64,000 bases of DNA from Nocardioides lianchengensis (GCF_900101465.1 NZ_FMZM01000007.1:71943-135942), one strand, 5' to 3'. Numbered from the stretch's first letter, positions 27,892-37,055 are shown. Notes: generated by a model from the sequence alone, not told the origin. Translations and numbers: made by a program.

Positions 27892-30715
27892 GCGGGGCCG
27901 GCTCCGGGGCCGCGGCCGGCTCGAGCGAGCCGCGCCGGCGCAGGTCGAGCGGGGACGGGCGGCGGTGCAGCCGCTCGTCGAGGAGTACGGCGGCCTGCTC
28001 GTGGCGCCCGGCGTTGACCAGGGCGAACAGCAGCGTCTCCTCCACCACCTCGCGCTGCGCGGCCGAGCCGCCGACCCGCGCGAGCACCGGCAGCACGTCC
28101 TCGATCAGGGTCGCGGCGTCGGTCCACCGGCCCTCGACCGAGGCCTCCAGCGCCTGGCAGAGGGTGGCGACGGTGCCGCGCAGCACGCCGTCCTTGGAGC
28201 GGCGGCAGTGGGCGGCGAGCTCGCGGAGCCGGTGCAGGTCGCCGGCGGCGGCCAGGGCGATGGCCGCGTGCAGCGCGACGAACGGCGTCTGTGGCCGGTC
28301 GAGCAGCGTCGGGTCGACCGCGTCGAGCACCGGAGCGACCGGCGGCGGTGCGCCCTCGCCCGGGAAGGCGGCCGGCCACTCGCTGGTCGTCATCCGCCAG
28401 CGCCACAGCAGGCTGGCGGAGTCGACCAGGGCCCGCACGCCGGCGACGTCGGGCGCGGCGAGCTGCGAGTAGTAGCGGCGGCGGACCGCCTCGGTGTCGC
28501 CGAGCGCCAGCTCGTGCAGCGCGGCGTGCCAGGAGAAGTGGGCGCGGTGGCTGGCCGAGCGGCCGCTCTCGGCGACCCAGTGGTCGAGCCAGACCCGACC
28601 GACCTCGTGCTGGCCGGTCTCGTAGAGGACGTGGGTCTGCGCGTGCACCGCGTGGCCGGACGACGGCTCGCAGGACAGCGCGCTCTCCGCGAGCAGGCCG
28701 GCCTCGTCGAAGAGGCCCTGGTCCTGGCGGGTGAAGGCGAGCAGGGAGATGTACCACCAGTGGTCGCCGTACGCCGGGGCGAGGCCCTCGACCAGGTCCC
28801 ACGCCTCCTGCTGGACGTCGGTGACGCCGGAGAAGGCGATCGTCGGGACCGCCGCCGAGACGGCGAGGACGTCGCGCGGGTGCAGCGAGATGTGGTGCAT
28901 GAGGGCGTCGGCCCCGGCCCGTCGTACGTCCTTGACCCGGAGGCCGACCACGTCGACCAGGCTGCGCTCGCGGTCGTCGCCGCGCTGACGGGCGGCCTTG
29001 CGGGCGGCGTCGAGCGAGGCGCGTACGTCGGCGTCGGCCCCGGCCTCGTGGCCGAGCATCGCGAGGGCGGCGTGGGCGAGCGCGAAGCCGGGGTCGAGCT
29101 CGGTCGCCCGGCGCAGCTGCTCCTCGGCGCCGTCCTGGAGCCGCATCAGCCGCTCGAGGCCGGCGTTGTAGGCCGCCGCAGCCTCGCTGGTGGTCGAGAT
29201 CGGCAGGCCGAGCGGGTCGCGGGGACGGGCGACGGGGTGCCGGCCGCCGACCAGGCGACCGTCGGCGAGCCGGCGGGGGAGCGGGGCGACCTCGTCGAGG
29301 ACCGCCCGGGCGACGGAGGCCGCCTGCAGCCGGATCTCGGGGACGGCGGTGGTCTCCCACAGCTCGCCACGGCGCAGCGCGCCGATGGTCCACAGCGGGG
29401 CGTCGGTCTCGCCGTCCGAGGCGAGCAGCCGGCCGTCGGCGGTGCGCAGGCCGAGGCCGGCGACGTCGATCGAGGCCAGGGCGGCGCCACCACGCTCGCG
29501 GAGCAGGTCGTCGAGGACGGGGTTGCCGAGCAGGCGCAGGTCGGACTGGGGGCCGGTGCAGTTGACGACCCAGCCGACCTCGCGGGTGCTGCCGTCGTCG
29601 AGGGTCACGCGCAGGCCGCCGGTCGGCAGCGGCTCGCAGTCGGCGACCCGGCCACTGCCGATCGCCAGGCGGCCCTCGGCGCGCAGGCCGTCGAGCCGGA
29701 CCGCGCTGGAGGGAGCCATCCGGTGGCGATAGGTGTTCCAGCGTCCGGCGTCCTCGGTCAGGAAGGCTTCGCGGTCCTCGGCGGAGAACCGGCCCCACAG
29801 CTCCTGGACCCGGAACCGCAGCCCGTCGAGCGCGGGCCGCCAGTCGCCGGTGGTGCTGCGGACCTCGGCGACGTGCCGGTCGACCGCGGCCCGCACGTCG
29901 GCCAGGCCGGTGCCCCAGTCGGAGATGTCGGGGATCGCGGCGAGCTGCGGCTGCGGCGCGTGCACCTGCGGGAGCCGGCCGCCGCGGGAGATCGCGTGGA
30001 CGACCCGGTCGTCGCGGTTGGCGCCGTCGGTGAGCGAGAAGACGACGTCGACCATGGTCAGGCCGGTGCCGACCAGCAGCACGTCGGCCGGCCCGCTGCG
30101 GTCACGTCGTACGACGTCGAGGGCTCCGCGGGCCCAGGGGTCGGCCACGAAGAAGGGGGAGGCGGTGAGCGACTCCGGCGCCCAGGCGCTGCCGGCGGCG
30201 GGCAGGCCGGACGCGAACACGGCGGCGTCCGCGACGACCTCGCCGCCGCAGCCGGTGCGCAGTGAGACCCCGCTGGTGGTGCGTCGTACGCCGACAACCT
30301 GCTGGCGCACGTGCCGCAGCCCCACCTCGCCGTACGACGCGCGCTGCGCCTCGTCGAGGGTCTCGTCGAGGTAGCGGGCCCACTGGCGCCGGGGCGCGAA
30401 GTCGTAGGGGTGGGTGCGGGCGTCGGGGTCGACGTCCTCGGCCTCGCGCTGGCGCCAGGCGGCGAAGTGGCTCGGCTCCTCGGGCAGCGCGGTCATGCCC
30501 GAGGCCGGCACGTTGAGCAGGTGCTGCTCGTCGGGAGTACCGAAGGCGACGCCCTGGCCGCGGCGGTCGACCGGGTCGACGAGGACGATGTCGAGCCCGG
30601 TGCTGCGGCGGGCGGCGGTGCGGGTCAGGTGGAGCGCGACCAGGGTGCCGGCTGCCCCGGCCCCGACCACGGCGACGGTCGGTCCGTGCCCGCGGGGGCG
30701 TCGTCCACTGGCCAT
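27887..30715 (-). CDS. FAD/NAD(P)-binding oxidoreductase fused to a TPR-like domain
   Basis: A 942-residue two-part protein. Residues about 12-500 form a flavoprotein of the FAD/NAD(P)-binding NAD_binding_9 type: the nucleotide loop VAVVGAGAAGTLVALHL at 14-30, FGTPDEQHLLNVPASGM, VLLVGTGLTMVDVV near 220, and WVVNCTGPQSDLRLLG near 385. Residues about 505-942 are all-helical and TPR-like (AAYNAGLERLMRLQDGAEEQLRRATELDPGFALAHAALAMLGHEAG), resembling the TTC38-type tetratricopeptide family. No frame break separates the halves. The substrate is unknown; such flavoproteins often act in secondary or siderophore-type metabolism, but there are no supporting neighbours. The stop codon lies in a palindrome. 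Confidence 0.8.
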   Translation of the reverse strand: MASGRRPRGHGPTVAVVGAGAAGTLVALHLTRTAARRSTGLDIVLVDPVDRRGQGVAFGTPDEQHLLNVPASGMTALPEEPSHFAAWRQREAEDVDPDARTHPYDFAPRRQWARYLDETLDEAQRASYGEVGLRHVRQQVVGVRRTTSGVSLRTGCGGEVVADAAVFASGLPAAGSAWAPESLTASPFFVADPWARGALDVVRRDRSGPADVLLVGTGLTMVDVVFSLTDGANRDDRVVHAISRGGRLPQVHAPQPQLAAIPDISDWGTGLADVRAAVDRHVAEVRSTTGDWRPALDGLRFRVQELWGRFSAEDREAFLTEDAGRWNTYRHRMAPSSAVRLDGLRAEGRLAIGSGRVADCEPLPTGGLRVTLDDGSTREVGWVVNCTGPQSDLRLLGNPVLDDLLRERGGAALASIDVAGLGLRTADGRLLASDGETDAPLWTIGALRRGELWETTAVPEIRLQAASVARAVLDEVAPLPRRLADGRLVGGRHPVARPRDPLGLPISTTSEAAAAYNAGLERLMRLQDGAEEQLRRATELDPGFALAHAALAMLGHEAGADADVRASLDAARKAARQRGDDRERSLVDVVGLRVKDVRRAGADALMHHISLHPRDVLAVSAAVPTIAFSGVTDVQQEAWDLVEGLAPAYGDHWWYISLLAFTRQDQGLFDEAGLLAESALSCEPSSGHAVHAQTHVLYETGQHEVGRVWLDHWVAESGRSASHRAHFSWHAALHELALGDTEAVRRRYYSQLAAPDVAGVRALVDSASLLWRWRMTTSEWPAAFPGEGAPPPVAPVLDAVDPTLLDRPQTPFVALHAAIALAAAGDLHRLRELAAHCRRSKDGVLRGTVATLCQALEASVEGRWTDAATLIEDVLPVLARVGGSAAQREVVEETLLFALVNAGRHEQAAVLLDERLHRRPSPLDLRRRGSLEPAAAPEPAPL

Positions 30716-30773
30716 GGCTCAACCGTCCTAACACAACAAGATGACTCGACAAACTGCAGTCTAGGCGGTCCGA

Positions 30774-30804
30774 GGGCGTCGCGCCGAATGTCGGCGCGAC
30801 GCCC
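30774..30804 (-). terminator. Hairpin after the YajQ gene
   Basis: A perfect 14-bp stem (30774-30787 with 30791-30804) with a three-base loop lies 5 bases beyond the YajQ stop on the minus strand. No U-run. It should end the YajQ transcript before the oxidoreductase gene. Confidence 0.65.
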
Positions 30805-30809
30805 CGGGT

Positions 30810-31301
30810 TCAGCGGTAGTTCGTGAACTGCACCGCGAAGTCGTAGTCCTGCTGCTTGACCAGGGCCTGCACGGCCTGGAGGTCGTCGCGCTTCTTCGAC
30901 GACACGCGCAGCTCGTCGCCCTGGATCTGCGCCTTGACGCCCTTGGGCCCCTCGTCGCGGATCAGCTTGGAGATCTTCTTCGCGTCCTCGGAGCTGATGC
31001 CCTCCTTGAGTGCGATGCCGATCTTGGACTGCTGGCCCGACGCCCGCGGCTCCGAGGCGTCGAGGATCTTCAGGCTCTGCTGGCGCTTGATCAGCTTGTC
31101 CTTGAAGACGTCGAGTACGGCGGTCGCGCGGTCGTCGGCCGACGCGGTGATCTCGATCGCCTCGTCGCCCTGCCACTCGATGGTGGCGCCGGTGCCCTTG
31201 AAGTCGAACCGGGTCGCGATCTCGCGGGCGGCCTGCCCGAGCGCGTTGTCGACCTCCTGGCGGTCGATCTTGCTGACGATGTCGAAGGACGAGTCGGCCA
31301 T
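30810..31301 (-). CDS. YajQ family nucleotide-binding protein
   Basis: A 163-residue soluble protein of the YajQ/DUF520 family. Members bind nucleotides or RNA, and some have been reported to bind cyclic di-GMP. Landmarks are the start [35 protein letters not shown], and the C-terminal [32 protein letters not shown]. The frame is open to 31490, but the ATG at 31301 begins the family domain exactly; the upstream extension crosses the tRNA region and is not credible. Genomic position beside a tRNA is common for this gene. Confidence 0.93.
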   Translation of the reverse strand: MADSSFDIVSKIDRQEVDNALGQAAREIATRFDFKGTGATIEWQGDEAIEITASADDRATAVLDVFKDKLIKRQQSLKILDASEPRASGQQSKIGIALKEGISSEDAKKISKLIRDEGPKGVKAQIQGDELRVSSKKRDDLQAVQALVKQQDYDFAVQFTNYR

Positions 31302-31396
31302 GGGTGCTCCTCGTGTGACGGTTTCGTGCTGCTGATGGGGCTGCGCTATTCTTTCGTCTCGTTGTCCACCGGCCAAGCTGGGACGACGACATCCCT

Positions 31397-31481
31397 GGCA
31401 GATTGCCCGAGCGGCCAATGGGAGCGGACTGTAAATCCGTCGGCGTAGCCTTCGAAGGTTCGAATCCTTCATCTGCCACCA
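31397..31481 (+). tRNA. tRNA-Tyr (GTA)
   Basis: A complete class II tRNA. The acceptor stem GGCAGAT (31397-31403) pairs with ATCTGCC (31471-31477). The anticodon loop CTGTAAA carries GTA at 31431-31433. A long variable arm follows, then GGTTCGAATCC for the T arm, discriminator A at 31478, and encoded CCA at 31479-31481. Tyr identity follows from the anticodon and the long arm. Confidence 0.97.
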
Positions 31482-31967
31482 GGGAAGCAAAGGGCCTCTG
31501 ACCTGCGGAAACGCAGGTCAGGGGCCCTGTTGCGATACGGGCTCAGGGTATCCGGCCAAGCGGGTTTCGGACCTACCGCCTCACGGCAGCCTGCAAGTCG
31601 CTGACCTACGGAAACGCGATGCCGCCATGGTGTGGCGCGGAGCGCGTGACAGATACGTGCCAACGTTGCGGGTCGTTGTGGGAGGCGTCAAGCAGGCTGA
31701 CGCGGTGGCCTGCGACTTCGGCTACACGGGGGTATGCCTTGGCAACGGGGCGCAGCGCCGTCCTGGTTCCTCAGGACCTGCATGCATTGGGTGTGTGAGT
31801 CGAGATCGTCGTGGGTGGACTCTGGGCTAGAGCGGACGGTTTCAGCCCTGCGATGGTGAGCCAGTCTCGGGACGATGGATGGTCGAAGGGGACTGCTGCA
31901 ACACCCGATGTCGGCGCGGCTTCGGTGTCGGTGAGCGGACGGGTGTCCAGGCACCCGGGAGGCCGGG
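31482..31967. other. Gene-poor stretch downstream of tRNA-Tyr
   Basis: About 490 bases with no recognised gene. It begins with the tRNA terminator hairpin. CTGACCTACGGAAACGC at about 31600-31616 repeats 16 of 17 bases of the first half of that hairpin. Base composition and codon pattern are less GC-skewed than in neighbouring genes. Short open frames here (for example 31627-31830 plus) do not resemble any family I know. It could be remnant DNA beside a tRNA integration site. Confidence 0.5.
31491..31528 (+). terminator. tRNA-Tyr terminator hairpin
   Basis: A 17-bp stem (31491-31507 with 31512-31528, one T-G wobble) closed by a GAAA tetraloop, starting 10 bases after the tRNA CCA end. It is followed by GTTG rather than a real U-tract. 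Confidence 0.75.
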
Positions 31968-32624
31968 TCAGACGTCGTCGGCTCGGCCTCCGGCGTGGTG
32001 AGCAAGAACCGGGAGCCAAATGTCGTCGACGATCTGTTCGACGCGGTTGTCGCTCGACGCGACGCCGTTGGAGAGGAAGTCGAGTGAGGCCATCTGTGGC
32101 CCGAGGTTGATGACGGGCGCGGGAATGTCGTGGGGAGGGATGGTGAAGCGCAGTCCGTCGATGAGGGGGTCGGCTCTGTCGTAGGCGTGGCGCAGGCAGA
32201 GCAGGACGGACTCGATGGGGCGTTGGTCGTCCGTGGGGGGCACTGGTGCCACTCCTGCGTCGGCGATCACGGCCCGCATCGCCTGCCCGAAAGGCGACTC
32301 GAAGTTGCGGCCCGAGGTGTGAAGCCCGCGGATGAGGTCGGCTCGGAGTGACCCGAGGCTGGGCATGACCGGGACCGGTTGGACCGCGTTGCGGTACATG
32401 GCTGCGCGGATGAGCGCGGTTCGGCTGGACCACCGTGCGTACAGCGACGCCTTCCCTGATCGAGCTCGTGCGGCGACGCCCTCCATGGTAAAGCCGTGCC
32501 AGCCCTTCTCGGCCAGCTCCTCCCACGCGGCCTGGAGGAGTTCGTCCTCGAGGACGCGACCCCGGCGCCGGGTCCTGCGGGCCGCAGTCTCGGGCTCCCG
32601 CGGTGCGCTATCCACAGGCGTCAT
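31968..32624 (-). CDS. TetR family transcriptional regulator
   Basis: A 218-residue repressor-type protein. The N-terminal DNA-binding domain is at about residues 20-70 (EDELLQAAWEELAEKGWHGFTMEGVAARARSGKASLYARWSSRTAL), with the helix-turn-helix in VAARARSGKASLYARW. A C-terminal helical ligand domain of the TetR_C type follows (AVIADAGVAPVPP). The ATG at 32624 was chosen as the first in-frame start before the domain; the frame is open further upstream to 32954. It lies downstream of, and on the same strand as, a large glycoside hydrolase gene, and could regulate it through the palindrome at 36442-36460. That link is inference. Confidence 0.88.
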   Translation of the reverse strand: MTPVDSAPREPETAARRTRRRGRVLEDELLQAAWEELAEKGWHGFTMEGVAARARSGKASLYARWSSRTALIRAAMYRNAVQPVPVMPSLGSLRADLIRGLHTSGRNFESPFGQAMRAVIADAGVAPVPPTDDQRPIESVLLCLRHAYDRADPLIDGLRFTIPPHDIPAPVINLGPQMASLDFLSNGVASSDNRVEQIVDDIWLPVLAHHAGGRADDV

Positions 32625-32840
32625 GGTGCCGCAACAGTCCAGCGGGGCGGTTCGGGTGGTGCCGGCACGGCCGCAGCGTGGGTTGCAGAACGCGCCCGGT
32701 GTCGACCTGCCCAGATCAACCGCTGGCGCACCGCGCCGACGATGACGTGAATCGTGACGGGGACTTCCACGCAGCTCGGGCGCGTCGCACTCGGTCTCTG
32801 GCCTAGCGCAGCCGGGGCCTGTCGGGGCCGGCACGTACGC

Positions 32841-32880
32841 CGGTGCCGTGGTCGCGGAGGGAGCCGCGACCACGGCACCG
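32841..32880 (-). terminator. Terminator hairpin after the glycoside hydrolase gene
   Basis: A perfect 17-bp stem, 32841-32857 with 32864-32880, with a six-base loop AGGGAG, starts 13 bases beyond the hydrolase stop on the minus strand. The remaining bases between here and the TetR start (32625-32840) show nothing recognisable apart from that gene's presumed promoter. Confidence 0.7.
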
Positions 32881-32892
32881 TGGTGGGAGGGG

Positions 32893-35800
32893 TCAGCGCT
32901 TGCTGACGCGGATCCAGATCTTCCTCGACTTCGCAGGCTTGGTGCTGCGGTCACCGAGGTAGTGAACGCGCAGCGCGTGCCTGCCGACCTTCAGCCCCTT
33001 GGGGAGCCGAAAGGTGGCGGTGTTCTTCGCATTGAGGGTGCGGGTGACCTTGCGCCCGGCAATGCGGAAGACGACCTTGCCGCTCATGTCCTGGCGAGCT
33101 GTGACCGTGGTGGTGGCCCGGATGCGGCGACTGGCGCCGCGGACCTGCACATGCGCGTTGACCTTCAGCTTCACCTTCGAGGCTTGCTTGGGCTGCGCCG
33201 CCGGCGGCTGCGTGGGCGGGGTGAAGGTGTCGCATGCTGTGGTCAGCTTGGCCGCGCCGTAGGGCTGGACGATGACCGGGCCGACGAGGCCATAGGCGTC
33301 ACTGCTGTCGAGGCCGGCGTTGTAGACGGGCGTGGCGATGTGGATGACGACCTGGTTGGTGCCGGCTTTCAGGTGGTCGCCGAGGTCGACCCGGTGCTGG
33401 GTGACCTGGTCGACCGGATCGAGGCGCTGTCCGTTGACGGTGACCTGGGCGGTACCGAGGACGGTTCCGAGGTCGAGGTGGGCCCCGGCCCCGCCGGTCC
33501 AGCCCGCCCCGGTGTCGATGGTCGTCGTGTACGTCGCGGTTCCCGAGACCTTCTCCAGGCCGGCGATCTCCTGCCAGCTCGGGAGAGTGCCATCCGTCTT
33601 CGTCGTCACATCACGTGCAGCGAGAGGCGTCTTGAGGGTGTCGTTGGGTCCGCCAGGGCCACCGGTCCAGGACGTCACGGCCAGCTTCCACGTGGACGGC
33701 CGGATGGGCGCGCCGACCGAGGGGATGCTGGTCGTCACCGACGATCCGTCGCTGAGGGTGCTGACGTAGGAACCGGCGGCGTCGGCGCGGACGGTGAGCG
33801 CGTCGGCCTCTGCCCGGACCTCGTCAGCGCTCGTGCGGGTGACGTTGACCGCGCAGGCCTTCGCTGGGGTGTCCTCGTTGCCTCGGGTCATGGCCACGAG
33901 CTCTCCGGTGCCGGTGGCCAGGTCCACCTCGATCTGGACGCCCGAGGGGGTGCGGGTGTACTCGGCGATGGGCGTCACGGAGCCGCTCCACGCGTCGTAC
34001 CGGTACGGCTGCCCGTCACCCTGCAGCGTGACCGTGGTGGCCGTCTGCTTCGTGTCCTCGTTGAACAGGTAGTAGTAGTCGCTGTTCGCGGCCTTACGGT
34101 GCAAGGTCACCAGGGGAGCGTCATAGCTGGCCGACGCGGTCACGCCAGCCCGAGCGAGGGCTCTCGGCACCCGCGTGTGGCTGGGGACGGTCGTGACGGA
34201 GTTCTCGGCGAGGAGGTCGTTGAGCACCTTCTGGATGGCGCCGTCCTGACCGGGGCGGTAGCCCCGCACCCGCGGGGCAAGGTCGCCCACGACGACGATC
34301 GGGAACCCCGAGCGGGCCCACCCCAGGATGCGCTTGGCCGCGGCCAAGTCCAGGGGAGCGCTGGTGCTGGTGCCGTCGATGACCAGGGCGCGGTAGCCGA
34401 GCTTCGTCAGGCGGCCGTCGTCCAGGCTCGCGCTGGGATCGGTGACCAGGGTGCTGTTCATGAAGCCGTAGGTGTACCCGGCGTTCGAAAGTCCATCGTC
34501 GTCGTAGGTCGACCTGCCGATGCCGTCCCAGTAGACGGCGACGTCGTTGGCCAGGGTGCCTCGGCGCAGCACGTTCTGCATGCGGCCCACGTAGGTGTTG
34601 ATGGTCTTGTCGTCCTCGAACATCGGGACCTGGATGCCGTAGTTCTCAGGGGCCTGCTTCGCGAACGGGAAGAATCCCGGCCACTGGTTCGACGCGCCGG
34701 GCGACTGGTCGGGCCAGCCGTGATAGATGACCTCGTTCATGCCCAGCGCGAACTGGGAGTTGATCCTCGCCACGAGCGATGCCCGAGCGAGGCCGTCGGC
34801 ACGGCCGAAGGTGCCCGCCTCGTACGAGATGCGGTTGCCGCCGACCTGGGACTTCGCCGAGGAGATCTGACGCCACGCGTCGGACTCCTCCACGCTGAAG
34901 AGCGGACGCTCGGCGTCGGTGCGGTTGTTGGCCTCCTGCTCGGGGATGTCGAGTGCGATCGCCGCGTCGGTGCGGTTGATCGCTCCGGGGCCCCAGTCGA
35001 CGTAGGCCTGGCCGCGAATCGTCATGTCGTAGGTCGCGGCCCAGTCCTTGAGAAGCCCGATGTGGTTCTCGTTGAACAGCTCGCCGAGGGTCTGCAGGTA
35101 GTCCTCGCGGACCCGCTTGCCGACGCCGCCGCTGAACTCGAAGAGCGGCTTCGACGCCAACGTCAGGTGGTCGGCGGTGGAGAGCGTGGCGATGTAGGGA
35201 CGCAGGGAGTAGCCGCGTCGCTCGCGGAACTCGTCGAGGAAGTCGTCGGTCCAGTGTCGGACCTCCTGGCCGTAGCGATTGATCTCGAGGGAGTCGAAGA
35301 ACAGCGACCCACCGCTGGCCCTCATGGCCGCCCGCAGGTCGGGGTCGAGGATGTTCTCCTCCCAGTAGTCGATGATGGCCCGGGCGCCGGCGGCGCCGTA
35401 GTGGTCGACCATGAAGCTGGGGGTCGCGGTGTCGGCGAGCCGGATGGTCTGGCCGGTGCCCTGCGACCACGCCGCGACGATCACGTAGCGCCCGGACGCC
35501 GCCGGGGCGGTGTAGGCGAGGTTCGTGCCGGACACGGTCGCGGTGAGGTCGACGGCGCTGTCCGGGTCGAGGGTCGGGACACCGGTGCCGGCGCAGTTGG
35601 TCTCGCAGCGGTACGCGACGACCCCCTCCAGAACACGCTTGGTCACGCCGCCCGGTAGAGCCCGCGTCGGCACGGCCCCCGAGAAGCTCTGGCCCGCGTC
35701 GAGGTAGACCGAGCCATAGACGAGCTCCTTGGCGGTTCCAGGCTCGTCCGGTGAGAGGCCCTGGATGCCCGCGGACCACCCCGGGGTGTAGAGGTGGTCG

Positions 35801-36318
35801 ACCAGCATCCCCTGCTTCCTGCCCTCCTCGAACAGCTGGGTCCAGGCACGGGTGAACTCGCTGGTCCCGAACCCGTGCTGAGCCGGGACGTAGCCGGGCA
35901 TCTTGCCGCCCGCGGTGACCTCGCCGACAAGGAAGTTGGCCTCGAACCCGCCTGCTCCAGCCTCCTTCATCTGCGAGACCTGCTGCTGGATCGACTCCGG
36001 CGTCATCAGACCTCCGCCGTTCCAGAAGCGGTACATCGGCCTGTCTGCCATCGGCGGGTTGGTGAACGGTCCGGCACCGTCGGCGGTCGGGCTTGTCGAG
36101 CCCGCGAGTGCGGCTGTGCTCGTAGCGGCGCCAGGAGCGGTCGCGCTCGTGGGCGCGGCCAGCGCCGGAAGCGCGGAGAGACCGACGACGGCTGAGAGAG
36201 CCATCGAGCCGACGAGCATGGCGGGACGTGCCTTGAATGAGCGAGCACGTGGCTGGGGAGCTCCCCTCGAGGTGCTCGCGAGTGGGTCGGGCCGTCCTGA
36301 CGGCGCGCGAAAGGGCAT
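32893..36318 (-). CDS. Secreted glycoside hydrolase, family 106 alpha-L-rhamnosidase-like
   Basis: A 1141-residue secreted enzyme. The signal peptide is at about residues 30-55 (MLVGSMALSAVVGLSALPALA). The catalytic region begins FTNPPMADRPMYRFWNGGGLMTPESIQQQV, with KEAGAGGFEANF, the layout of GH106-like glycosyl hydrolases, which cleave rhamnosyl residues from plant or microbial polysaccharides. Conserved parts include SLFFDSLEINRYG, FSVEESDAW and EVIYHGWPDQSPG. A galactose-binding-like beta-sandwich follows (about 905-1045), then a Pro-rich linker and a basic Ig-like C-terminal module (about 1050-1141). The ATG at 36318 is preceded by AGGAG. Family assignment is by motif pattern, not by a search. 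Substrate unknown. Confidence 0.78.
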   Translation of the reverse strand: MPFRAPSGRPDPLASTSRGAPQPRARSFKARPAMLVGSMALSAVVGLSALPALAAPTSATAPGAATSTAALAGSTSPTADGAGPFTNPPMADRPMYRFWNGGGLMTPESIQQQVSQMKEAGAGGFEANFLVGEVTAGGKMPGYVPAQHGFGTSEFTRAWTQLFEEGRKQGMLVDHLYTPGWSAGIQGLSPDEPGTAKELVYGSVYLDAGQSFSGAVPTRALPGGVTKRVLEGVVAYRCETNCAGTGVPTLDPDSAVDLTATVSGTNLAYTAPAASGRYVIVAAWSQGTGQTIRLADTATPSFMVDHYGAAGARAIIDYWEENILDPDLRAAMRASGGSLFFDSLEINRYGQEVRHWTDDFLDEFRERRGYSLRPYIATLSTADHLTLASKPLFEFSGGVGKRVREDYLQTLGELFNENHIGLLKDWAATYDMTIRGQAYVDWGPGAINRTDAAIALDIPEQEANNRTDAERPLFSVEESDAWRQISSAKSQVGGNRISYEAGTFGRADGLARASLVARINSQFALGMNEVIYHGWPDQSPGASNQWPGFFPFAKQAPENYGIQVPMFEDDKTINTYVGRMQNVLRRGTLANDVAVYWDGIGRSTYDDDGLSNAGYTYGFMNSTLVTDPSASLDDGRLTKLGYRALVIDGTSTSAPLDLAAAKRILGWARSGFPIVVVGDLAPRVRGYRPGQDGAIQKVLNDLLAENSVTTVPSHTRVPRALARAGVTASASYDAPLVTLHRKAANSDYYYLFNEDTKQTATTVTLQGDGQPYRYDAWSGSVTPIAEYTRTPSGVQIEVDLATGTGELVAMTRGNEDTPAKACAVNVTRTSADEVRAEADALTVRADAAGSYVSTLSDGSSVTTSIPSVGAPIRPSTWKLAVTSWTGGPGGPNDTLKTPLAARDVTTKTDGTLPSWQEIAGLEKVSGTATYTTTIDTGAGWTGGAGAHLDLGTVLGTAQVTVNGQRLDPVDQVTQHRVDLGDHLKAGTNQVVIHIATPVYNAGLDSSDAYGLVGPVIVQPYGAAKLTTACDTFTPPTQPPAAQPKQASKVKLKVNAHVQVRGASRRIRATTTVTARQDMSGKVVFRIAGRKVTRTLNAKNTATFRLPKGLKVGRHALRVHYLGDRSTKPAKSRKIWIRVSKR

Positions 36319-36383
36319 GTCTTCTCCTGGAGGCTTTCCGGGGACGACCGAGATCCCGGGTCGATGAACAGCCAGCCCACGTC

Positions 36384-36395
36384 TAAAACGTTTCA
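36384..36395. promoter_or_regulatory. LacI-family-like operator upstream of the glycoside hydrolase
   Basis: TAAAACGTTTCA contains the perfect palindrome AAACGTTT and matches 11 of 12 bases of the common LacI-family operator TGAAACGTTTCA. It lies 66-77 bases before the hydrolase start, in promoter position. LacI-type sugar repressors commonly control carbohydrate genes; no LacI gene is in the window. Confidence 0.55.
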
Positions 36396-36441
36396 ATGGC
36401 CAGCAGGGCGACTGTATGGCGACGGTCACACTCAGGTCAAT

Positions 36442-36460
36442 AGTGAACGCGCCGTTCACT
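36442..36460. promoter_or_regulatory. 19-bp palindrome, candidate TetR operator
   Basis: AGTGAACG and CGTTCACT are perfect inverted arms around CGC. Length and symmetry are typical of TetR-family operators. It lies 124 bases upstream of the hydrolase and 140 bases upstream of the small gene at 36600, so it may serve either. The TetR gene at 31968 is a candidate binder. Confidence 0.55.
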
Positions 36461-36599
36461 AAAGTTCGTCGGTTGGAGCGTCCTCGCGCCGCTCGCGAGG
36501 CGACGGGCGGAGTCCGGTGCCGACTGACGACAGGTCCGTCGGCACCGGAGTGCACGGCCGTCGTCGTAAGAACCAGCGAGGAGGGGTCGTCCCTCTGCC

Positions 36600-36866
36600 G
36601 TGAACCTCAACCTGCAGGAGCTCTTCGAGTTCGTCGTGGCCCGCAACGTCGAGGCGGCCTCGGCGGCGGGCGTCAGGGGTGACCCGGTCGCCGCGCAGGC
36701 GCACCATCGTCTGCACGACCTCCTGAGCCGCAAGCGATCGGATGTCGTCGGCGGTCGGGAGGTCTCGGCCGCCGAGCTCCGGGGCCTCGAGGACGCACTG
36801 CGGCGCATGGCATCGAGCTACGACGACCATCCCGCCTTCCGACGCGAGTGGCTCATGAGTCCCTGA
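36600..36866 (+). CDS. Small DUF6221-like protein
   Basis: An 88-residue soluble, helical protein. The end MASSYDDHPAFRREWLMSP resembles the YADHPDYRPEWRP ending of DUF6221 proteins, small actinobacterial proteins of unknown role that also occur in phages. The start FEFVVARNVEAASAAG is laid out as in that family. GTG at 36600 is used, with GAGGAGGGG upstream. CGTAAG occurs 30 bases before the start. Family placement is from memory of the motif only. Confidence 0.6.
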   Translation: MNLNLQELFEFVVARNVEAASAAGVRGDPVAAQAHHRLHDLLSRKRSDVVGGREVSAAELRGLEDALRRMASSYDDHPAFRREWLMSP

Positions 36867-36952
36867 TGGCCTGGACGCCAGGAAGCACACCTGGTCCGCC
36901 TCTGGGGCCCTTTCCCGGTGATGGGTCTTCCGGGCTAGCCCACCTGGAGAAC

Positions 36953-36960
36953 CGCGTAAG
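36953..36960 (+). promoter_or_regulatory. CGCGTAAG element upstream of the sortase-fused surface protein
   Basis: First of four identical octamers in the 36.9-46 kb module. It lies 96 bases before the ATG at 37056 in a gene-free gap. Its position would suit the -10 region of an ECF sigma promoter. No shared -35 hexamer was evident. Confidence 0.4.
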
Positions 36961-37055
36961 CCACCTTCTTGTACGCCCGTCTTCCTCCTGACTCGGGACC
37001 TCCGGCCGAGACCAGCGCCGGGTGCTCACAGAGACGAAACCAGGGGAGATCCACC

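Noticed and set aside
31482..31967. Possible integrase or excisionase gene next to tRNA-Tyr
   Set aside because: No tyrosine-recombinase motif or credible frame was found in any of the six frames.
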